This document shows positions 35,453 through 46,585 of a stretch of DNA of 64,000 nucleotides, piece after piece (positions within the stretch are counted from its first letter, which is position 1; each line of letters starts with the position of its first letter). Where the stretch lies: assembly GCF_026314295.1 (NCBI RefSeq), contig NZ_CP111108.1, positions 930,001 through 994,000 of the forward strand, read 5' to 3'. The translations under genes were made by a program, and so were the position numbers. The DNA is from Caproicibacterium sp. BJN0003 (GTDB taxonomy: Bacteria; Bacillota; Clostridia; Oscillospirales; Acutalibacteraceae). The notes under the pieces are model-generated. The model was not told the origin of the DNA and ran no database searches. It saw only the letters and a program-made list of their open reading frames with translations.

Positions 35453-36124
35453 ATGAAAATTAATATTGCCATTGACGGCCCTGCTGGTGCTGGGAAAAGT
35501 TCGATTGCAAAAGAAATTTCCAGACAGTTTGGATTTGTCTATGTGGATACCGGTGCTATGTACCGTGCAATCGGGCTTTATATGCTTAGAAAGGGAATCA
35601 ATCCTAAGGAAGCAGAAAAAGTTTTGCCGCTGCTTTCGGAAATTAAGCTTTCCCTTCGCTTTTCAAAAGAGGGGCAAAGAGTGCTTTTGAACGGAGAAGA
35701 TGTTTCAGAGGAGATCCGTGAGCCACAGGTTAGTATGGCGGCTTCCGATGTTTCGGCAATCCCGGGAGTACGCGATTTTTTGCTGAATTTACAGCAGGAG
35801 ATGGCAAAACAAAATGATGTGATTATGGATGGACGCGATATCGGAACGGTGGTTCTCCCTAACGCACAGTTGAAAATTTACTTGACTGCTTCGGCAGAGG
35901 AACGAGCACAGCGACGCCGTGCGCAGCTTCAAGAAAAGGGAATCGAGGATTCTTTTGAAACGGTTCTCGAGGACATTAAGCGCCGAGATTATCAGGATTC
36001 TCATCGTAAAGTGGCACCTTTGAAGCCTGCTTCAGATGCACAGTACTTTGATACAACGGGAAATACGTTGGAGGAATCGGTACAGATGCTTTCTAACATT
36101 ATTAAAAAACATTTTAACCTGTAA
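35453..36124 (+). CDS. cmk: Cytidylate kinase
   Basis: Phosphorylates CMP and dCMP with ATP. P-loop IAIDGPAGAGKSSIAKEIS, CMP site VYVDTGAMYRAIG, DGRDIGTVVLPNAQLKIYLTASAEERAQRR with the lid, and RRDYQDSHRKVAPLKPASDA are family traits. TTG 35411 opens the frame, but ATG 35453 behind AGGAAAGAGG gives the normal 223 residues. It heads a unit with two plsC genes and ispH-S1, an order (cmk-plsC-ispH-rpsA) known from Clostridia. Confidence 0.97.
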   Translation: MKINIAIDGPAGAGKSSIAKEISRQFGFVYVDTGAMYRAIGLYMLRKGINPKEAEKVLPLLSEIKLSLRFSKEGQRVLLNGEDVSEEIREPQVSMAASDVSAIPGVRDFLLNLQQEMAKQNDVIMDGRDIGTVVLPNAQLKIYLTASAEERAQRRRAQLQEKGIEDSFETVLEDIKRRDYQDSHRKVAPLKPASDAQYFDTTGNTLEESVQMLSNIIKKHFNL

Positions 36125-36135
36125 GAAAGGAGCAT

Positions 36136-36768
36136 ATGGGTTTGGAAAAGCGGACTCCGATCTACATTTTTGTACAAAAGATCGCACGGTGGTTTATTCG
36201 TCCCTTTTGCCCGTTTCATGCACAGGGAAGAGAGCAGGTCCCTAAAGAGGGAGCTGCCATTATTTGCTGTAATCATCTGGGACTTACGGATGTGTTTCGG
36301 CTGGGATTTTCTTTAAAACGGCAGATCTATTATATGGCCAAAGCGGAACTTTTTCGGTTTAAACCGTTTGCGATGATTCTGCAGGGACTTGGCGCTTATC
36401 CGGTTCAGCGCGGAAGAAGCGATAGAAAGGCAATCAATGAATCTGCAAGGCTGATTCGGGAAGGACATCTTCTTGGAATTTTTCCGGAAGGTCATCGCAG
36501 TAAAGATGGGTTACCCGGCCAGCCAAAAGCTGGAGCGGTAATGTTGGCTTATAAATATCAGATTCCGATTGTGCCTTGCTGCATTGTGATGCACGGGGGC
36601 GGTCCCGTTAAACTGTTCCACAGAGCAGAAGTCGTTTTTGGGGCTCCCATTAAACCGGAGGAGCTCCAAATTACAAAAGGAAAAGGCAGTGAATATCGAG
36701 CCGCTAATCATTTGGTATGGGAAAAAATTCTCAAAATGAGGGAAGAAACTTTAAAAAAATTCTCATAA
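36136..36768 (+). CDS. plsC: 1-acyl-sn-glycerol-3-phosphate acyltransferase (PlsC family), first copy
   Basis: A membrane-associated enzyme adding the second acyl chain to make phosphatidic acid. The acyltransferase motifs are NHLGLTD (HX4D), the Arg region YMAKAELFRFKPFAMILQGLGAYPVQRGRSDRKA, IFPEGHRSKDG and PIVPCCIVMHGG. 210 residues. ATG 36136 follows AAAGGAG by 5-6 bases. A second, related copy follows at 36815. Confidence 0.92.
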   Translation: MGLEKRTPIYIFVQKIARWFIRPFCPFHAQGREQVPKEGAAIICCNHLGLTDVFRLGFSLKRQIYYMAKAELFRFKPFAMILQGLGAYPVQRGRSDRKAINESARLIREGHLLGIFPEGHRSKDGLPGQPKAGAVMLAYKYQIPIVPCCIVMHGGGPVKLFHRAEVVFGAPIKPEELQITKGKGSEYRAANHLVWEKILKMREETLKKFS

Positions 36769-36814
36769 AAGTTTACATAATTTTTTAGAATGCTTCGTTT
36801 TGGGAGGAACGTTT

Positions 36815-37414
36815 TTGCTGTATACGATTGCAAAAAAAATTTTAAAAGGAATTAGCCGCCTTTTTTACAGGATTTGCTGGAAAGGGGAAGAGCATATCCC
36901 AAAGAAGGGGGCTTTTATCGTTTGCTGCAATCATCGCAGTTTGATAGACCCCTTGTTGGTAGCGGCTCCTTTTCAGCGGCAAATTCGTTTTATGGCAAAA
37001 GAAGAACTTTTTACAAAGCATGGCAGATTGGCAGCATGGATTCTGCAAAGTCTTGGAGCTTTTCCGGTTCGCAGAGAAACGGCAGATCGTAAAAGCTTGC
37101 AAACAGCAGAACAGATTCTTTTAGACGGTGGAATTGTAGGGATTTTTCCGCAGGGATATGTCATCCGTGACAATCGTTCGTTCTCGCCTAAATCCGGCGC
37201 TGTCTTGCTGTCTTCGTGTACGAATGTGCCTATTCTTCCAATGAGTATTTTTTGCCGAGGGCCTCTCAAATTTTTTAGCCGAATTACAGTCAGAATTGGG
37301 AAACCGATTTCAGAAAAGTTTTTTCGGGGCGCCGAATACGATCATAAAAAATTAAAATCGGGCAGTGTTACTTTGGCGCAGGCAATTAATGGATTATTGG
37401 AGGAAGAAAATTGA
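36815..37414 (+). CDS. 1-acyl-sn-glycerol-3-phosphate acyltransferase-like protein, second copy
   Basis: A second member of the PlsC family. It has NHRSLIDPLL (HX4D), FMAKEELFTKHGRLAAWILQSLGAFPVRRETADRKS, and IFPQGYVIRDNRSF, where Gln replaces the usual Glu of FPEG. TTG 36800 opens the frame, but TTG 36815 follows GGGAGG at 8 bases; 199 residues. The two copies are about as divergent as paralogues. Its stop overlaps the ispH start (ATTGA), which suggests coupled translation. Confidence 0.88.
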   Translation: MLYTIAKKILKGISRLFYRICWKGEEHIPKKGAFIVCCNHRSLIDPLLVAAPFQRQIRFMAKEELFTKHGRLAAWILQSLGAFPVRRETADRKSLQTAEQILLDGGIVGIFPQGYVIRDNRSFSPKSGAVLLSSCTNVPILPMSIFCRGPLKFFSRITVRIGKPISEKFFRGAEYDHKKLKSGSVTLAQAINGLLEEEN

Positions 37415-39375
37415 AAGTAACGGTTGCAAAAACAGCAGGATTTTGTTTTGGGGTTAACCGTGCGGTCAACTTGGTAAAACAGCTTTTACGGGAAGAAAAA
37501 CAGGTTTGCACGTTGGGCCCTATTATTCATAACCCTCAAACCCTTTCCCAGCTGCGAAAAATGGGCGTTATCGAGGTGGAAAAGCCGGAAGAAGCACCAG
37601 AAGGCAGCACATTGGTGATTCGGTCTCACGGTGTCTCCAAAGCAGTAAAAGAACAGATCATGCACTTGCCGGTTCATTGTGTAGATGCCACATGCCCTTT
37701 TGTTTCTAAAATTCAGGAAATTGCAGGGGAAGAAAGCCGAGAAGGACGCATCCTTTTTCTGTTCGGAGATGCCAGCCATCCGGAGGTGCAGGGGATTGTG
37801 GGACACTGCAGCGGGCAGTGTAATGTCTTTTTGAATGCGCAGGAGCTGACGGATTTTATTAATCGCCGAGAAATTTTGTGCGATTCTGCTATTTCTGTTG
37901 TAGCTCAGACTACCTTTCAGTTGTCAGAATGGGAAAAATGCTTAAAAATCCTGAAAAGGGTATATACAAATGCTCGAATTTTTGATACAATATGTAATGC
38001 AACTGCTGCCCGTCAAAAAGAGGCTGCTGAGCTGGCACAAAAGAGTGACGCTATGCTGGTTCTCGGAGGGAAGCAGAGTTCTAATACAGCGAAGCTTTTT
38101 GAAGTATGCAGGCAATTTGCGCCGACTTATTTTGCGCAGAGTACGGAGGAGCTTCCGCTTAGTGCCTTGAGAGGGGTACATGATTTAGGTATTACTGCTG
38201 GTGCTTCCACGCCGGCAAGTATCATAAAGGAGGTACTAGTTACCATGTCAGAAATCAATGAGGATGTGCAGAACCAGAACACCGATTCCGCCGAGGACAG
38301 CTTTGAGGAGATGCTTGAAGAGTCTCTGAAGAGTTTAAATACAGATGAGAAGGTACACGGAGTTGTTGTCGGAATTACCCCTACAGAAGTCTATGTAGAT
38401 GTCGGTCGTAAGCAGGCTGGTTTTATCCCAGCTTCGGAATTGTCTGCTGACCCGAATGCAAAACCCGAAGATTTAGTCAAAATGGGCGATGAGATGGATC
38501 TTCTGATTATGCGCACAAATGATCAGGAAGGTACGATCATGCTTTCCAAAAAACGTCTCGATGCTGCAAAAGGCTGGGAGACAGTTGCTGCTGCTGAAGA
38601 GAGCGGAGAAATCCTTACCGGAACAGTTACAAACGTCATCAAGGGCGGCGTGATTGCTGTTACTAATGGCGTTCGGGTATTTATCCCGGCTTCTCAGGCG
38701 ACTCCTTCCCGCAACGATCCTTTGGAGGATTTGCTCAAGAAGGAAGTTCATTTCCGCATTATCGAAGTAAACCGCGGCCGTCGCCGTGCAGTTGGTTCCA
38801 TTCGTTCCGTTTGGAAAGATGAGCGCAAAGCACAGGCTGAGAAGTTCTGGGAGACTGCTGAAGAAGGCAAGGAATATACCGGTACCGTTAAGTCCCTGAC
38901 AAGCTACGGCGCATTTGTGGATTTAGGTGGCGTTGATGGAATGATTCACATTTCTGAACTTTCTTGGACTCGCATTAAGCACCCGAGTGAGGTTGTAAAT
39001 GTTGGCGATACCGTTAAAGTGTACATCAAGGGACTCGACCGTGAAAAGGGCAAGATTTCTCTTGGATACAAACGCCCTGAGGACAACCCGTGGGAGATCC
39101 TGAAGAAGGATTATCCGGTTGGCACTGTTGTAGAGGCTACGATTGTTGGCATGACCTCTTTTGGTGCTTTTGCGCGGATTATTCCTGGCATTGACGGTTT
39201 AATCCATATTTCTCAGATCGCTGATCATCGGATTGAAAAGCCGCAGGATGTTCTGCAGATGAACGAAAAGGTCAATGCAGAAATTACAGATATCGATTTC
39301 GATCGTCATCGTGTAAGTCTTTCCATGCGTAAGCTCTTGGAAGAGAACCAAGAGAAAGAACAAAGCGAAGAATAA
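37411..39375 (+). CDS. ispH: IspH (HMBPP reductase) fused to four S1 RNA-binding domains
   Basis: Residues 1-278 are IspH, the last MEP-pathway enzyme, which makes IPP and DMAPP. The cluster cysteines are in AGFCFGVNRAV (C12), VDATCPFVSK (about 97) and TICNATAARQKEA (about 193); histidines in IIHNPQTL and RSHGVSK are also present. Residues 300-645 hold four S1 domains (VHGVVVGITPTEVYVDVG; GTVTNVIKGGVIAV; GTVKSLTSYGAFVDLGGVDGM; ATIVGMTSFGAFARIIPGIDGL), like ribosomal protein S1. This IspH-S1 fusion is known in Clostridia. TTG 37411 follows GGAGGAAG. Inside, AAGGAGG and ATG 38245 (residue 279) could start an S1-only protein; the codons for KEV explain part of that match. Confidence 0.95.
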   Translation: MKVTVAKTAGFCFGVNRAVNLVKQLLREEKQVCTLGPIIHNPQTLSQLRKMGVIEVEKPEEAPEGSTLVIRSHGVSKAVKEQIMHLPVHCVDATCPFVSKIQEIAGEESREGRILFLFGDASHPEVQGIVGHCSGQCNVFLNAQELTDFINRREILCDSAISVVAQTTFQLSEWEKCLKILKRVYTNARIFDTICNATAARQKEAAELAQKSDAMLVLGGKQSSNTAKLFEVCRQFAPTYFAQSTEELPLSALRGVHDLGITAGASTPASIIKEVLVTMSEINEDVQNQNTDSAEDSFEEMLEESLKSLNTDEKVHGVVVGITPTEVYVDVGRKQAGFIPASELSADPNAKPEDLVKMGDEMDLLIMRTNDQEGTIMLSKKRLDAAKGWETVAAAEESGEILTGTVTNVIKGGVIAVTNGVRVFIPASQATPSRNDPLEDLLKKEVHFRIIEVNRGRRRAVGSIRSVWKDERKAQAEKFWETAEEGKEYTGTVKSLTSYGAFVDLGGVDGMIHISELSWTRIKHPSEVVNVGDTVKVYIKGLDREKGKISLGYKRPEDNPWEILKKDYPVGTVVEATIVGMTSFGAFARIIPGIDGLIHISQIADHRIEKPQDVLQMNEKVNAEITDIDFDRHRVSLSMRKLLEENQEKEQSEE

Positions 39376-39393
39376 GATTTTCTAAGAATTTTT

Positions 39394-39437
39394 AAAAGGG
39401 CGTGAAGAGGCCGAAAAGGGTCCTTTACGCCCTTTTT
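39394..39437 (+). terminator. Terminator of the cmk-ispH-S1 unit
   Basis: AAAAGGGCGT-G-AAGAGG pairs with CCTTTACGCCCTTTTT; a T-run follows. It ends the ispH unit and precedes yunB. Confidence 0.85.
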
Positions 39438-39520
39438 AAAAATTTATTTTTCCTTTTTTCTTTCACACAAATTTCTCTTTTTGCTAATATAGAAGATAGA
39501 AGCAAAAGGGGGAATCATCT

Positions 39521-42155
<2,635 letters not shown>

Positions 42156-42167
42156 ATATAAAATTTT

Positions 42168-42204
42168 GCCGTCGGTTTTAAAAGCCGGCGGCTTTTTCTT
42201 TTGT
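42168..42204 (+). terminator. Terminator after ligA
   Basis: GCCGTCGG pairs with CCGGCGGC (one T-G pair), and TTTTTCTTTT follows. It separates ligA from the spoIIIA operon. Confidence 0.85.
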
Positions 42205-42208
42205 CAGG

Positions 42209-42238
42209 TTCTATTTTTTTCGGCTCGTCCATATACCT
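42209..42238 (+). promoter_or_regulatory. Possible sigma-E promoter of the spoIIIA operon
   Basis: TTCTATT (42209-42215) and CATATACCT (42230-42238) with a 14-base spacer resemble the mother-cell sigma-E consensus (ATATT-like -35, CATACA-like -10). The predicted start lies about 20 bases before ATG 42265. In Bacillus the spoIIIA operon is sigma-E driven, which supports the reading. Confidence 0.4.
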
Positions 42239-42264
42239 GTGATAATGAAAGGTGGGACAAGAAC

Positions 42265-43275
42265 ATGGAAAATCCTGAAAAAAGCTTTCGGGAAGCAACA
42301 GCACCGATTGCTCCCAGAATCCGGGATTTGCTGCGCACATTACCGCCCCAAATACAGACTTCCATTTCAGAGATTCGGCTGCGTGCAGGCAGACCAATTT
42401 GCCTTTGGGGAAAGGGAGTCACATGGTTTCTGAATCATGCAGGCGTTACGCTGCAGCAGGAGCAGGGATTATGTGCATCGATGGAAGATTTGCAGGAAAG
42501 TTTTCGGGAGATGTGCAGCTATTCTATTTATAGTCATCAGGAACAGATTCGCACCGGCTTTTTGACTCTGCAGGGCGGTCATCGAGTTGGAGTCTGTGGA
42601 ACAGCCGTTTATCGGGAAGAAAAGCAGACGGGGATTCGGGATGTGTCTTCTTTAAATATCAGAATTGCGAGGGCGGTTCCCGGGTGTGCAGGTGCATTGC
42701 TAAAAAGGCCAGAAATTCTGGAAGGAGGCTTGCTCCTTGCGGGGCCCCCTGCTTCCGGTAAGACAACGCTTTTGAGGGATATCGCCATGTATCTTTCCGG
42801 TGGGCAGAATTCAGCGATTCATAAGGTGACGGTTATTGATGAACGAGGAGAAATCTGTGGGGTCAATAACGGAATACCTGCTTGGAGTTCCCTTAACTGC
42901 GATGTCTTGGATGGATTTCAAAAGGTCGATGGAATTCTTCTTGCAGTGCGGTCTATGTCACCGGAATATCTGATTTGTGATGAACTGGGAGGATTGGGAG
43001 AAGCACAGGCACTGGTGCAGAGCGTAAATGCGGGTGCAGCGGTGATTGCAAGTATCCATGCGGGAAGCCTTTCGGAACTTTTACATCGTCCACAGACCAA
43101 AGCGCTGCTCCAAAGCGGTGCTTTTCAGAGAATAGCACTTTTGTCACGCGGAGTGCCGGGACATATTCAGCAATTATTGAGGGCAGGTGATCTTCTTGCT
43201 CAAGTGGATCGGGGCAGTTTTTCTTCTTTTAGCAGGAGCCACAGCGGGATATCTGGAGTCGAAGAAACTGCATGA
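42265..43275 (+). CDS. spoIIIAA: Stage III sporulation protein AA (ATPase)
   Basis: The ATPase of the SpoIIIA-SpoIIQ channel between mother cell and forespore, related to type II/III secretion ATPases. Walker A LAGPPASGKTTLLRDIA, Walker B-like YLICDELGGLGEA, VIDERGEICG, and SIHAGS are all seen. ATG 42265 behind AAAGGTGGG gives 336 residues. It overlaps the next gene by 89 bases, if spoIIIAB starts at GTG 43187. Confidence 0.95.
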   Translation: MENPEKSFREATAPIAPRIRDLLRTLPPQIQTSISEIRLRAGRPICLWGKGVTWFLNHAGVTLQQEQGLCASMEDLQESFREMCSYSIYSHQEQIRTGFLTLQGGHRVGVCGTAVYREEKQTGIRDVSSLNIRIARAVPGCAGALLKRPEILEGGLLLAGPPASGKTTLLRDIAMYLSGGQNSAIHKVTVIDERGEICGVNNGIPAWSSLNCDVLDGFQKVDGILLAVRSMSPEYLICDELGGLGEAQALVQSVNAGAAVIASIHAGSLSELLHRPQTKALLQSGAFQRIALLSRGVPGHIQQLLRAGDLLAQVDRGSFSSFSRSHSGISGVEETA

Positions 43276-43681
43276 TCGGGTAACAAGACTTAAAAATTTT
43301 TGCATTTTTCTTGATAATGCAGCAACAGAAGTTTCCTATGAAGGAATGCCGGTAGAAGAAATTTGTATGCGCCATGGAAAAAGTCTTGACTTTATGCCGC
43401 CATTTTTTGCGGCACTAAAAAAAGGAGAGCCTTTTCCGCAGGCATGGAAAAAAGCAGAGGCGAGTCCCGTCCTTTGTGAGGAGGACCGAGAACTTCTCAG
43501 CCAGTTTGGAGAAGGGTTTGGAGCGAGTGATACGCAGGGACAGCTAAATCATTGCAGTTTATGTGGCAGCCTTACAAAAAAGACACTTTTAAAAGCAGAA
43601 GAAGACGAAAAGAAAAAGGGAAAGCTCTATCGAATGTTGGGACTTTTTGGTGGTGCTGCGGCAGCATTACTTCTCTGCTGA
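43187..43681 (+). CDS. spoIIIAB: Stage III sporulation protein AB
   Basis: A channel component resembling GspF of type II secretion. Membrane helices lie near residues 1-22 and at the C-terminus (LYRMLGLFGGAAAALLLC). KKLHDRVTRLKNFCIFLDNAATEVSYEGMPVEEI is typical. GTG 43187 gives 164 residues but overlaps spoIIIAA by 89 bases; TTG 43196 is an alternative start. Such overlap suggests coupled translation. Confidence 0.92.
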   Translation: MIFLLKWIGAVFLLLAGATAGYLESKKLHDRVTRLKNFCIFLDNAATEVSYEGMPVEEICMRHGKSLDFMPPFFAALKKGEPFPQAWKKAEASPVLCEEDRELLSQFGEGFGASDTQGQLNHCSLCGSLTKKTLLKAEEDEKKKGKLYRMLGLFGGAAAALLLC

Positions 43682-43697
43682 AAATGGAGGGAAATTC

Positions 43698-43892
43698 ATG
43701 GATGTGGATTTTATTTTTAAAGTTGCCGCTATTGGGATTATTGTTGCGGTCTTGAATCAGCTTTTGGTGCGTTCCGGCAGGGAGGAACAGGCGATGATGA
43801 CAACGCTTGCCGGATTAATTGTAGTGCTGATGATGATTGTTCAGCAGATCAGTACCCTTTTCGGGACAATCAAATCTATTTTTGGCCTTTAG
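43698..43892 (+). CDS. spoIIIAC: Stage III sporulation protein AC
   Basis: A 64-residue two-helix membrane protein of the channel. The MDVDFIFKVAAIGIIVAVLNQLLVRSGREEQAMMTTLAGLIVVLMMIVQQI pattern is characteristic of SpoIIIAC. ATG 43698 follows GGAGGG. It sits 16 bases after spoIIIAB. Confidence 0.94.
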   Translation: MDVDFIFKVAAIGIIVAVLNQLLVRSGREEQAMMTTLAGLIVVLMMIVQQISTLFGTIKSIFGL

Positions 43893-43904
43893 CGGGGAAT
43901 CAAA

Positions 43905-44297
43905 ATGACACTGTTTGGGATTCTCGGAATCGCGCTCCTTTCTCTGGCAATCATTCTTCTGCTTCGCCGGCAGAATGGAGAGCAGGCTCTGGCATTGGGA
44001 ATTGCTGCCGGGGTTTTAATTACTCTGCAGATTTTAAAGAGTGTGCTGCCTGCGATAAGTGAGTTGACGAGCTTATTTCAGAGTGCGGGGATTAAAGCGG
44101 AGTTTGGCGCGATTTTGATCAAAACATTGGGAGTTAGTTTTCTGACGCAGTTTGCAGCGGATGCGTGCAGGGATTCCGGAGAAAGCTCATTAGCTGCAAA
44201 AGTGGAACTTGCAGGTCGGGTGGAAATTCTGATTTTTGCACTTCCGCTTTTCCAGCAAATTGCAGCGATTGCAGCTTCTCTGATCACTTCCGGATAA
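43905..44297 (+). CDS. spoIIIAD: Stage III sporulation protein AD
   Basis: A membrane component of the SpoIIIA channel, partly homologous to SpoIIIAC. It has about three to four helices and the conserved AEFGAILIKTLGVSFLTQFAADACRDSGESSLAAKVELAGRVEILIFALPLFQQI region. 130 residues, normal length. ATG 43905 behind GCGGGG. Confidence 0.94.
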   Translation: MTLFGILGIALLSLAIILLLRRQNGEQALALGIAAGVLITLQILKSVLPAISELTSLFQSAGIKAEFGAILIKTLGVSFLTQFAADACRDSGESSLAAKVELAGRVEILIFALPLFQQIAAIAASLITSG

Positions 44298-44326
44298 AAG
44301 GAACCAGAAAAGGCGGTGTTCCAAAA

Positions 44327-45508
44327 GTGATAGGAATACAGAAAAAAAAGACAAAATTTTTGATCGCTTTTTTTCTGATGCTTCTGCTCCTTTTTTTGAA
44401 TACTCCACAGGTTATGGCAGAAGAGACAGGAGAAAGTGTATCGGAAGACCTCTATCAGGAACAGGTGGAAAAAAGTGGAGCAAATAGCCTTTGGGGAGAT
44501 CTTCCGGATTCCACAAAAGAGCTGATGAATCACTTGGGCGCAGTGAATGGGGATTTTCGGAATATCGGAAAGATTACGCCCCAAGAGTTTTTTTCGATGG
44601 TATTTGGGTTAACAGGCAAAGAGGGATCAACCCCCTTAAAAGCAGCAGCTTCTTCTATCGCAATTATGGTTCTGTGCGCAATGGTCAGCGCGCTGAAACT
44701 TTCGGTGGGAACAGAGGAAATTGGGAGTGCCGTTGGGGTAGTGGGGGCTCTTTGTGTTTGTGTTTGTGTGGTAGAACCGCTGATTTATTCGATCGTTGCT
44801 GCCTGTGCAGTAATTAAAACCGCGGCTGGATTTTCGCTAACAACGATTCCAATTATGGGAGGAATCCTTCTTGCAGGAGGACAACCGGTTTCTGCAGCGT
44901 CATGGCAGATTTTGACAGCAGCTGCCGGCAATGGAGTCGAATTGATTTCGGCACAAATCCTGGCGCCTGCTATGCGTATTTTTTTAGCAATCTCGATTGT
45001 TTCTTCCCTTTCACCAGACCTCAAACTTTCTGGAATCTGTCAGGCGTTTTCCAAAGGAGTCAAGTGGATTTTGGGGTTTCTGATGACGGTTTTTACGAGT
45101 CTTCTTACGATGCGCCAAATGATTTCTACTTCAGTAGATACCGGCGGAAACCGCGCCGCAAAATTTGTGGTCAGTAGCTTTGTACCGGTCGTGGGAAGCG
45201 CTTTGAGCGAAGCAATTCATACGGTCAGTGGGTGCGTTGGAATTTTAAAGTCCGGCGTAGGGGCTTTTGTATTGCTTGCAGAAGCAATCATTTTTTTGCC
45301 GTCGCTTCTCAGCTGCCTTGTTTGGATTATTCTGCTTAGCTTTTGTGCAGGGGTGGGTGACATTTTTGATTTGAAAGAACTTTCCGGTCTCTTAAGAGCT
45401 TGCGCTTCTGTGATGGAAACCCTTCTTGCAATCCTGATTTGTTCTTTGACCGTACTGACTGTTTCCAGTGTGCTTTTGGTAATCGTTGGAGGGGGAAATA
45501 CTGCATGA
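44327..45508 (+). CDS. spoIIIAE: Stage III sporulation protein AE
   Basis: A large polytopic membrane protein of the forespore channel. The N-terminus has a signal-like segment (KKKTKFLIAFFLMLLLLFLNTPQVMA) followed by several helices, with LTTIPIMGGILLAGGQPVSAASWQIL and FVVSSFVPVVGSALSEAIHTVSGCVGILKSGVGAF conserved. The frame opens upstream within spoIIIAD, but GTG 44327, 30 bases past its stop, is preceded by AAAAGGCGG and gives 393 residues. Its TGA overlaps the spoIIIAF ATG. Confidence 0.93.
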   Translation: MIGIQKKKTKFLIAFFLMLLLLFLNTPQVMAEETGESVSEDLYQEQVEKSGANSLWGDLPDSTKELMNHLGAVNGDFRNIGKITPQEFFSMVFGLTGKEGSTPLKAAASSIAIMVLCAMVSALKLSVGTEEIGSAVGVVGALCVCVCVVEPLIYSIVAACAVIKTAAGFSLTTIPIMGGILLAGGQPVSAASWQILTAAAGNGVELISAQILAPAMRIFLAISIVSSLSPDLKLSGICQAFSKGVKWILGFLMTVFTSLLTMRQMISTSVDTGGNRAAKFVVSSFVPVVGSALSEAIHTVSGCVGILKSGVGAFVLLAEAIIFLPSLLSCLVWIILLSFCAGVGDIFDLKELSGLLRACASVMETLLAILICSLTVLTVSSVLLVIVGGGNTA

Positions 45509-45978
45509 TTGAATCATGGGCAGTTGGTATCTGCCTGGTGGCGGTGGCTTCTGCGATGCTGCAGTTTTTGCTGCCGAGCGGCTCTACGGCAAAATTAGTG
45601 CGCCTTGTCATGGGAGCGCTGGTCCTGTGTGTTTTGATTGCTCCGTTAAAGGAGGTCGTTCCACAAGTTTCCGAAAAATTGGATCATGCTACTTCTCAGA
45701 AAACGCCGGATTCAACACTTTCTAAGGCAGTGGATGATCAATATGTAGAAGCGGCCAAAAGCAGCATTGTGGGGCTTGTCAAGTCGGAACTCAAAAAAAA
45801 ATCACTTAGCTGCACAGACGTGTCCGTTTTGATGGATAATAGCGAGGATGGAAGCATACACATTACCAAAGTTATCGTGACACTGCCAATATCGGAGTCT
45901 GCTTCCAAAGAGGATATCCAAGATTTTTTAACCAAATCTCTGGGACTCGAGACGGAGGTGAAAACAGATGGAAGCTGA
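45505..45978 (+). CDS. spoIIIAF: Stage III sporulation protein AF
   Basis: Two N-terminal membrane helices (residues 5-25, 32-50) precede a cytosolic or intermembrane domain. MIESWAVGICLVAVASAMLQFLLPSGSTAKLVRLVMGALVLCVLIAPL is typical. ATG 45505 overlaps the spoIIIAE stop (ATGA) and GGAGGGGG precedes it. 157 residues, slightly shorter than in Bacillus. Confidence 0.92.
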   Translation: MIESWAVGICLVAVASAMLQFLLPSGSTAKLVRLVMGALVLCVLIAPLKEVVPQVSEKLDHATSQKTPDSTLSKAVDDQYVEAAKSSIVGLVKSELKKKSLSCTDVSVLMDNSEDGSIHITKVIVTLPISESASKEDIQDFLTKSLGLETEVKTDGS

Positions 45979-46549
45979 AAAGAAGGATTTTTTTAAAAGA
46001 CTGATGGAGCACGATTTCAGCCGAAAAATGGTTTTGATTCTTGCGTTTGCGGGAATTGCACTGATTTTTCTTAGCTCTGTTTTCGGAAAAACCGGAAAAG
46101 AAACACAGCAGTCTGTACAGACCGCCGCCTCTGCGGTTTCTTCCCAGGAGAGCAATCAGGATTATACAGCGCAGATGGAGCAGCGCTTGAGTGAACTGAT
46201 TTCTCAGATTTCGGGCGCCGGAACGCCGCATGTTTTGGTGACCCTGGAGCAGGGAACGGCGCAGGTCTATGCAACAGAAGAGAAAAAGACAACCCAGAAG
46301 GCTCAGGATTCTTCCGGAAGCAGAAATACTGATAATAGCAGCCTTGAAACGAAATATATTCTTGTAAAAGACGCAAATGGGAATGAGCATCCAGTGGAAA
46401 TTACGCAGCAGCAGCCGAAAATTCAAGGCGTTGTTGTTACTTGCCCAGGCGCTGATAATCCTGCTGTACAGGAGAAAATCATTTCTGCAGTAACAACAGC
46501 GGTAGGAATTAGTTCTGCCAGAGTCTGTGTGGTGCGTTCTGATTCCTGA
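45968..46549 (+). CDS. spoIIIAG: Stage III sporulation protein AG
   Basis: It forms the large ring in the space between mother cell and forespore. One membrane helix (about residues 22-40) follows a short cytosolic end. The soluble domain holds the ring-building motif region RLSELISQISGAGTPHVLVTLEQGTAQVYA and IQGVVVTCPGADNPAVQEKIISAVTTAVGISSARVCVV, very typical. 193 residues. Overlaps spoIIIAF by 11 bases. Confidence 0.95.
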   Translation: MEAEKKDFFKRLMEHDFSRKMVLILAFAGIALIFLSSVFGKTGKETQQSVQTAASAVSSQESNQDYTAQMEQRLSELISQISGAGTPHVLVTLEQGTAQVYATEEKKTTQKAQDSSGSRNTDNSSLETKYILVKDANGNEHPVEITQQQPKIQGVVVTCPGADNPAVQEKIISAVTTAVGISSARVCVVRSDS

Positions 46550-46585
46550 AATACTTATTTTATTCACGACAAGGAGGAGTTTCAG

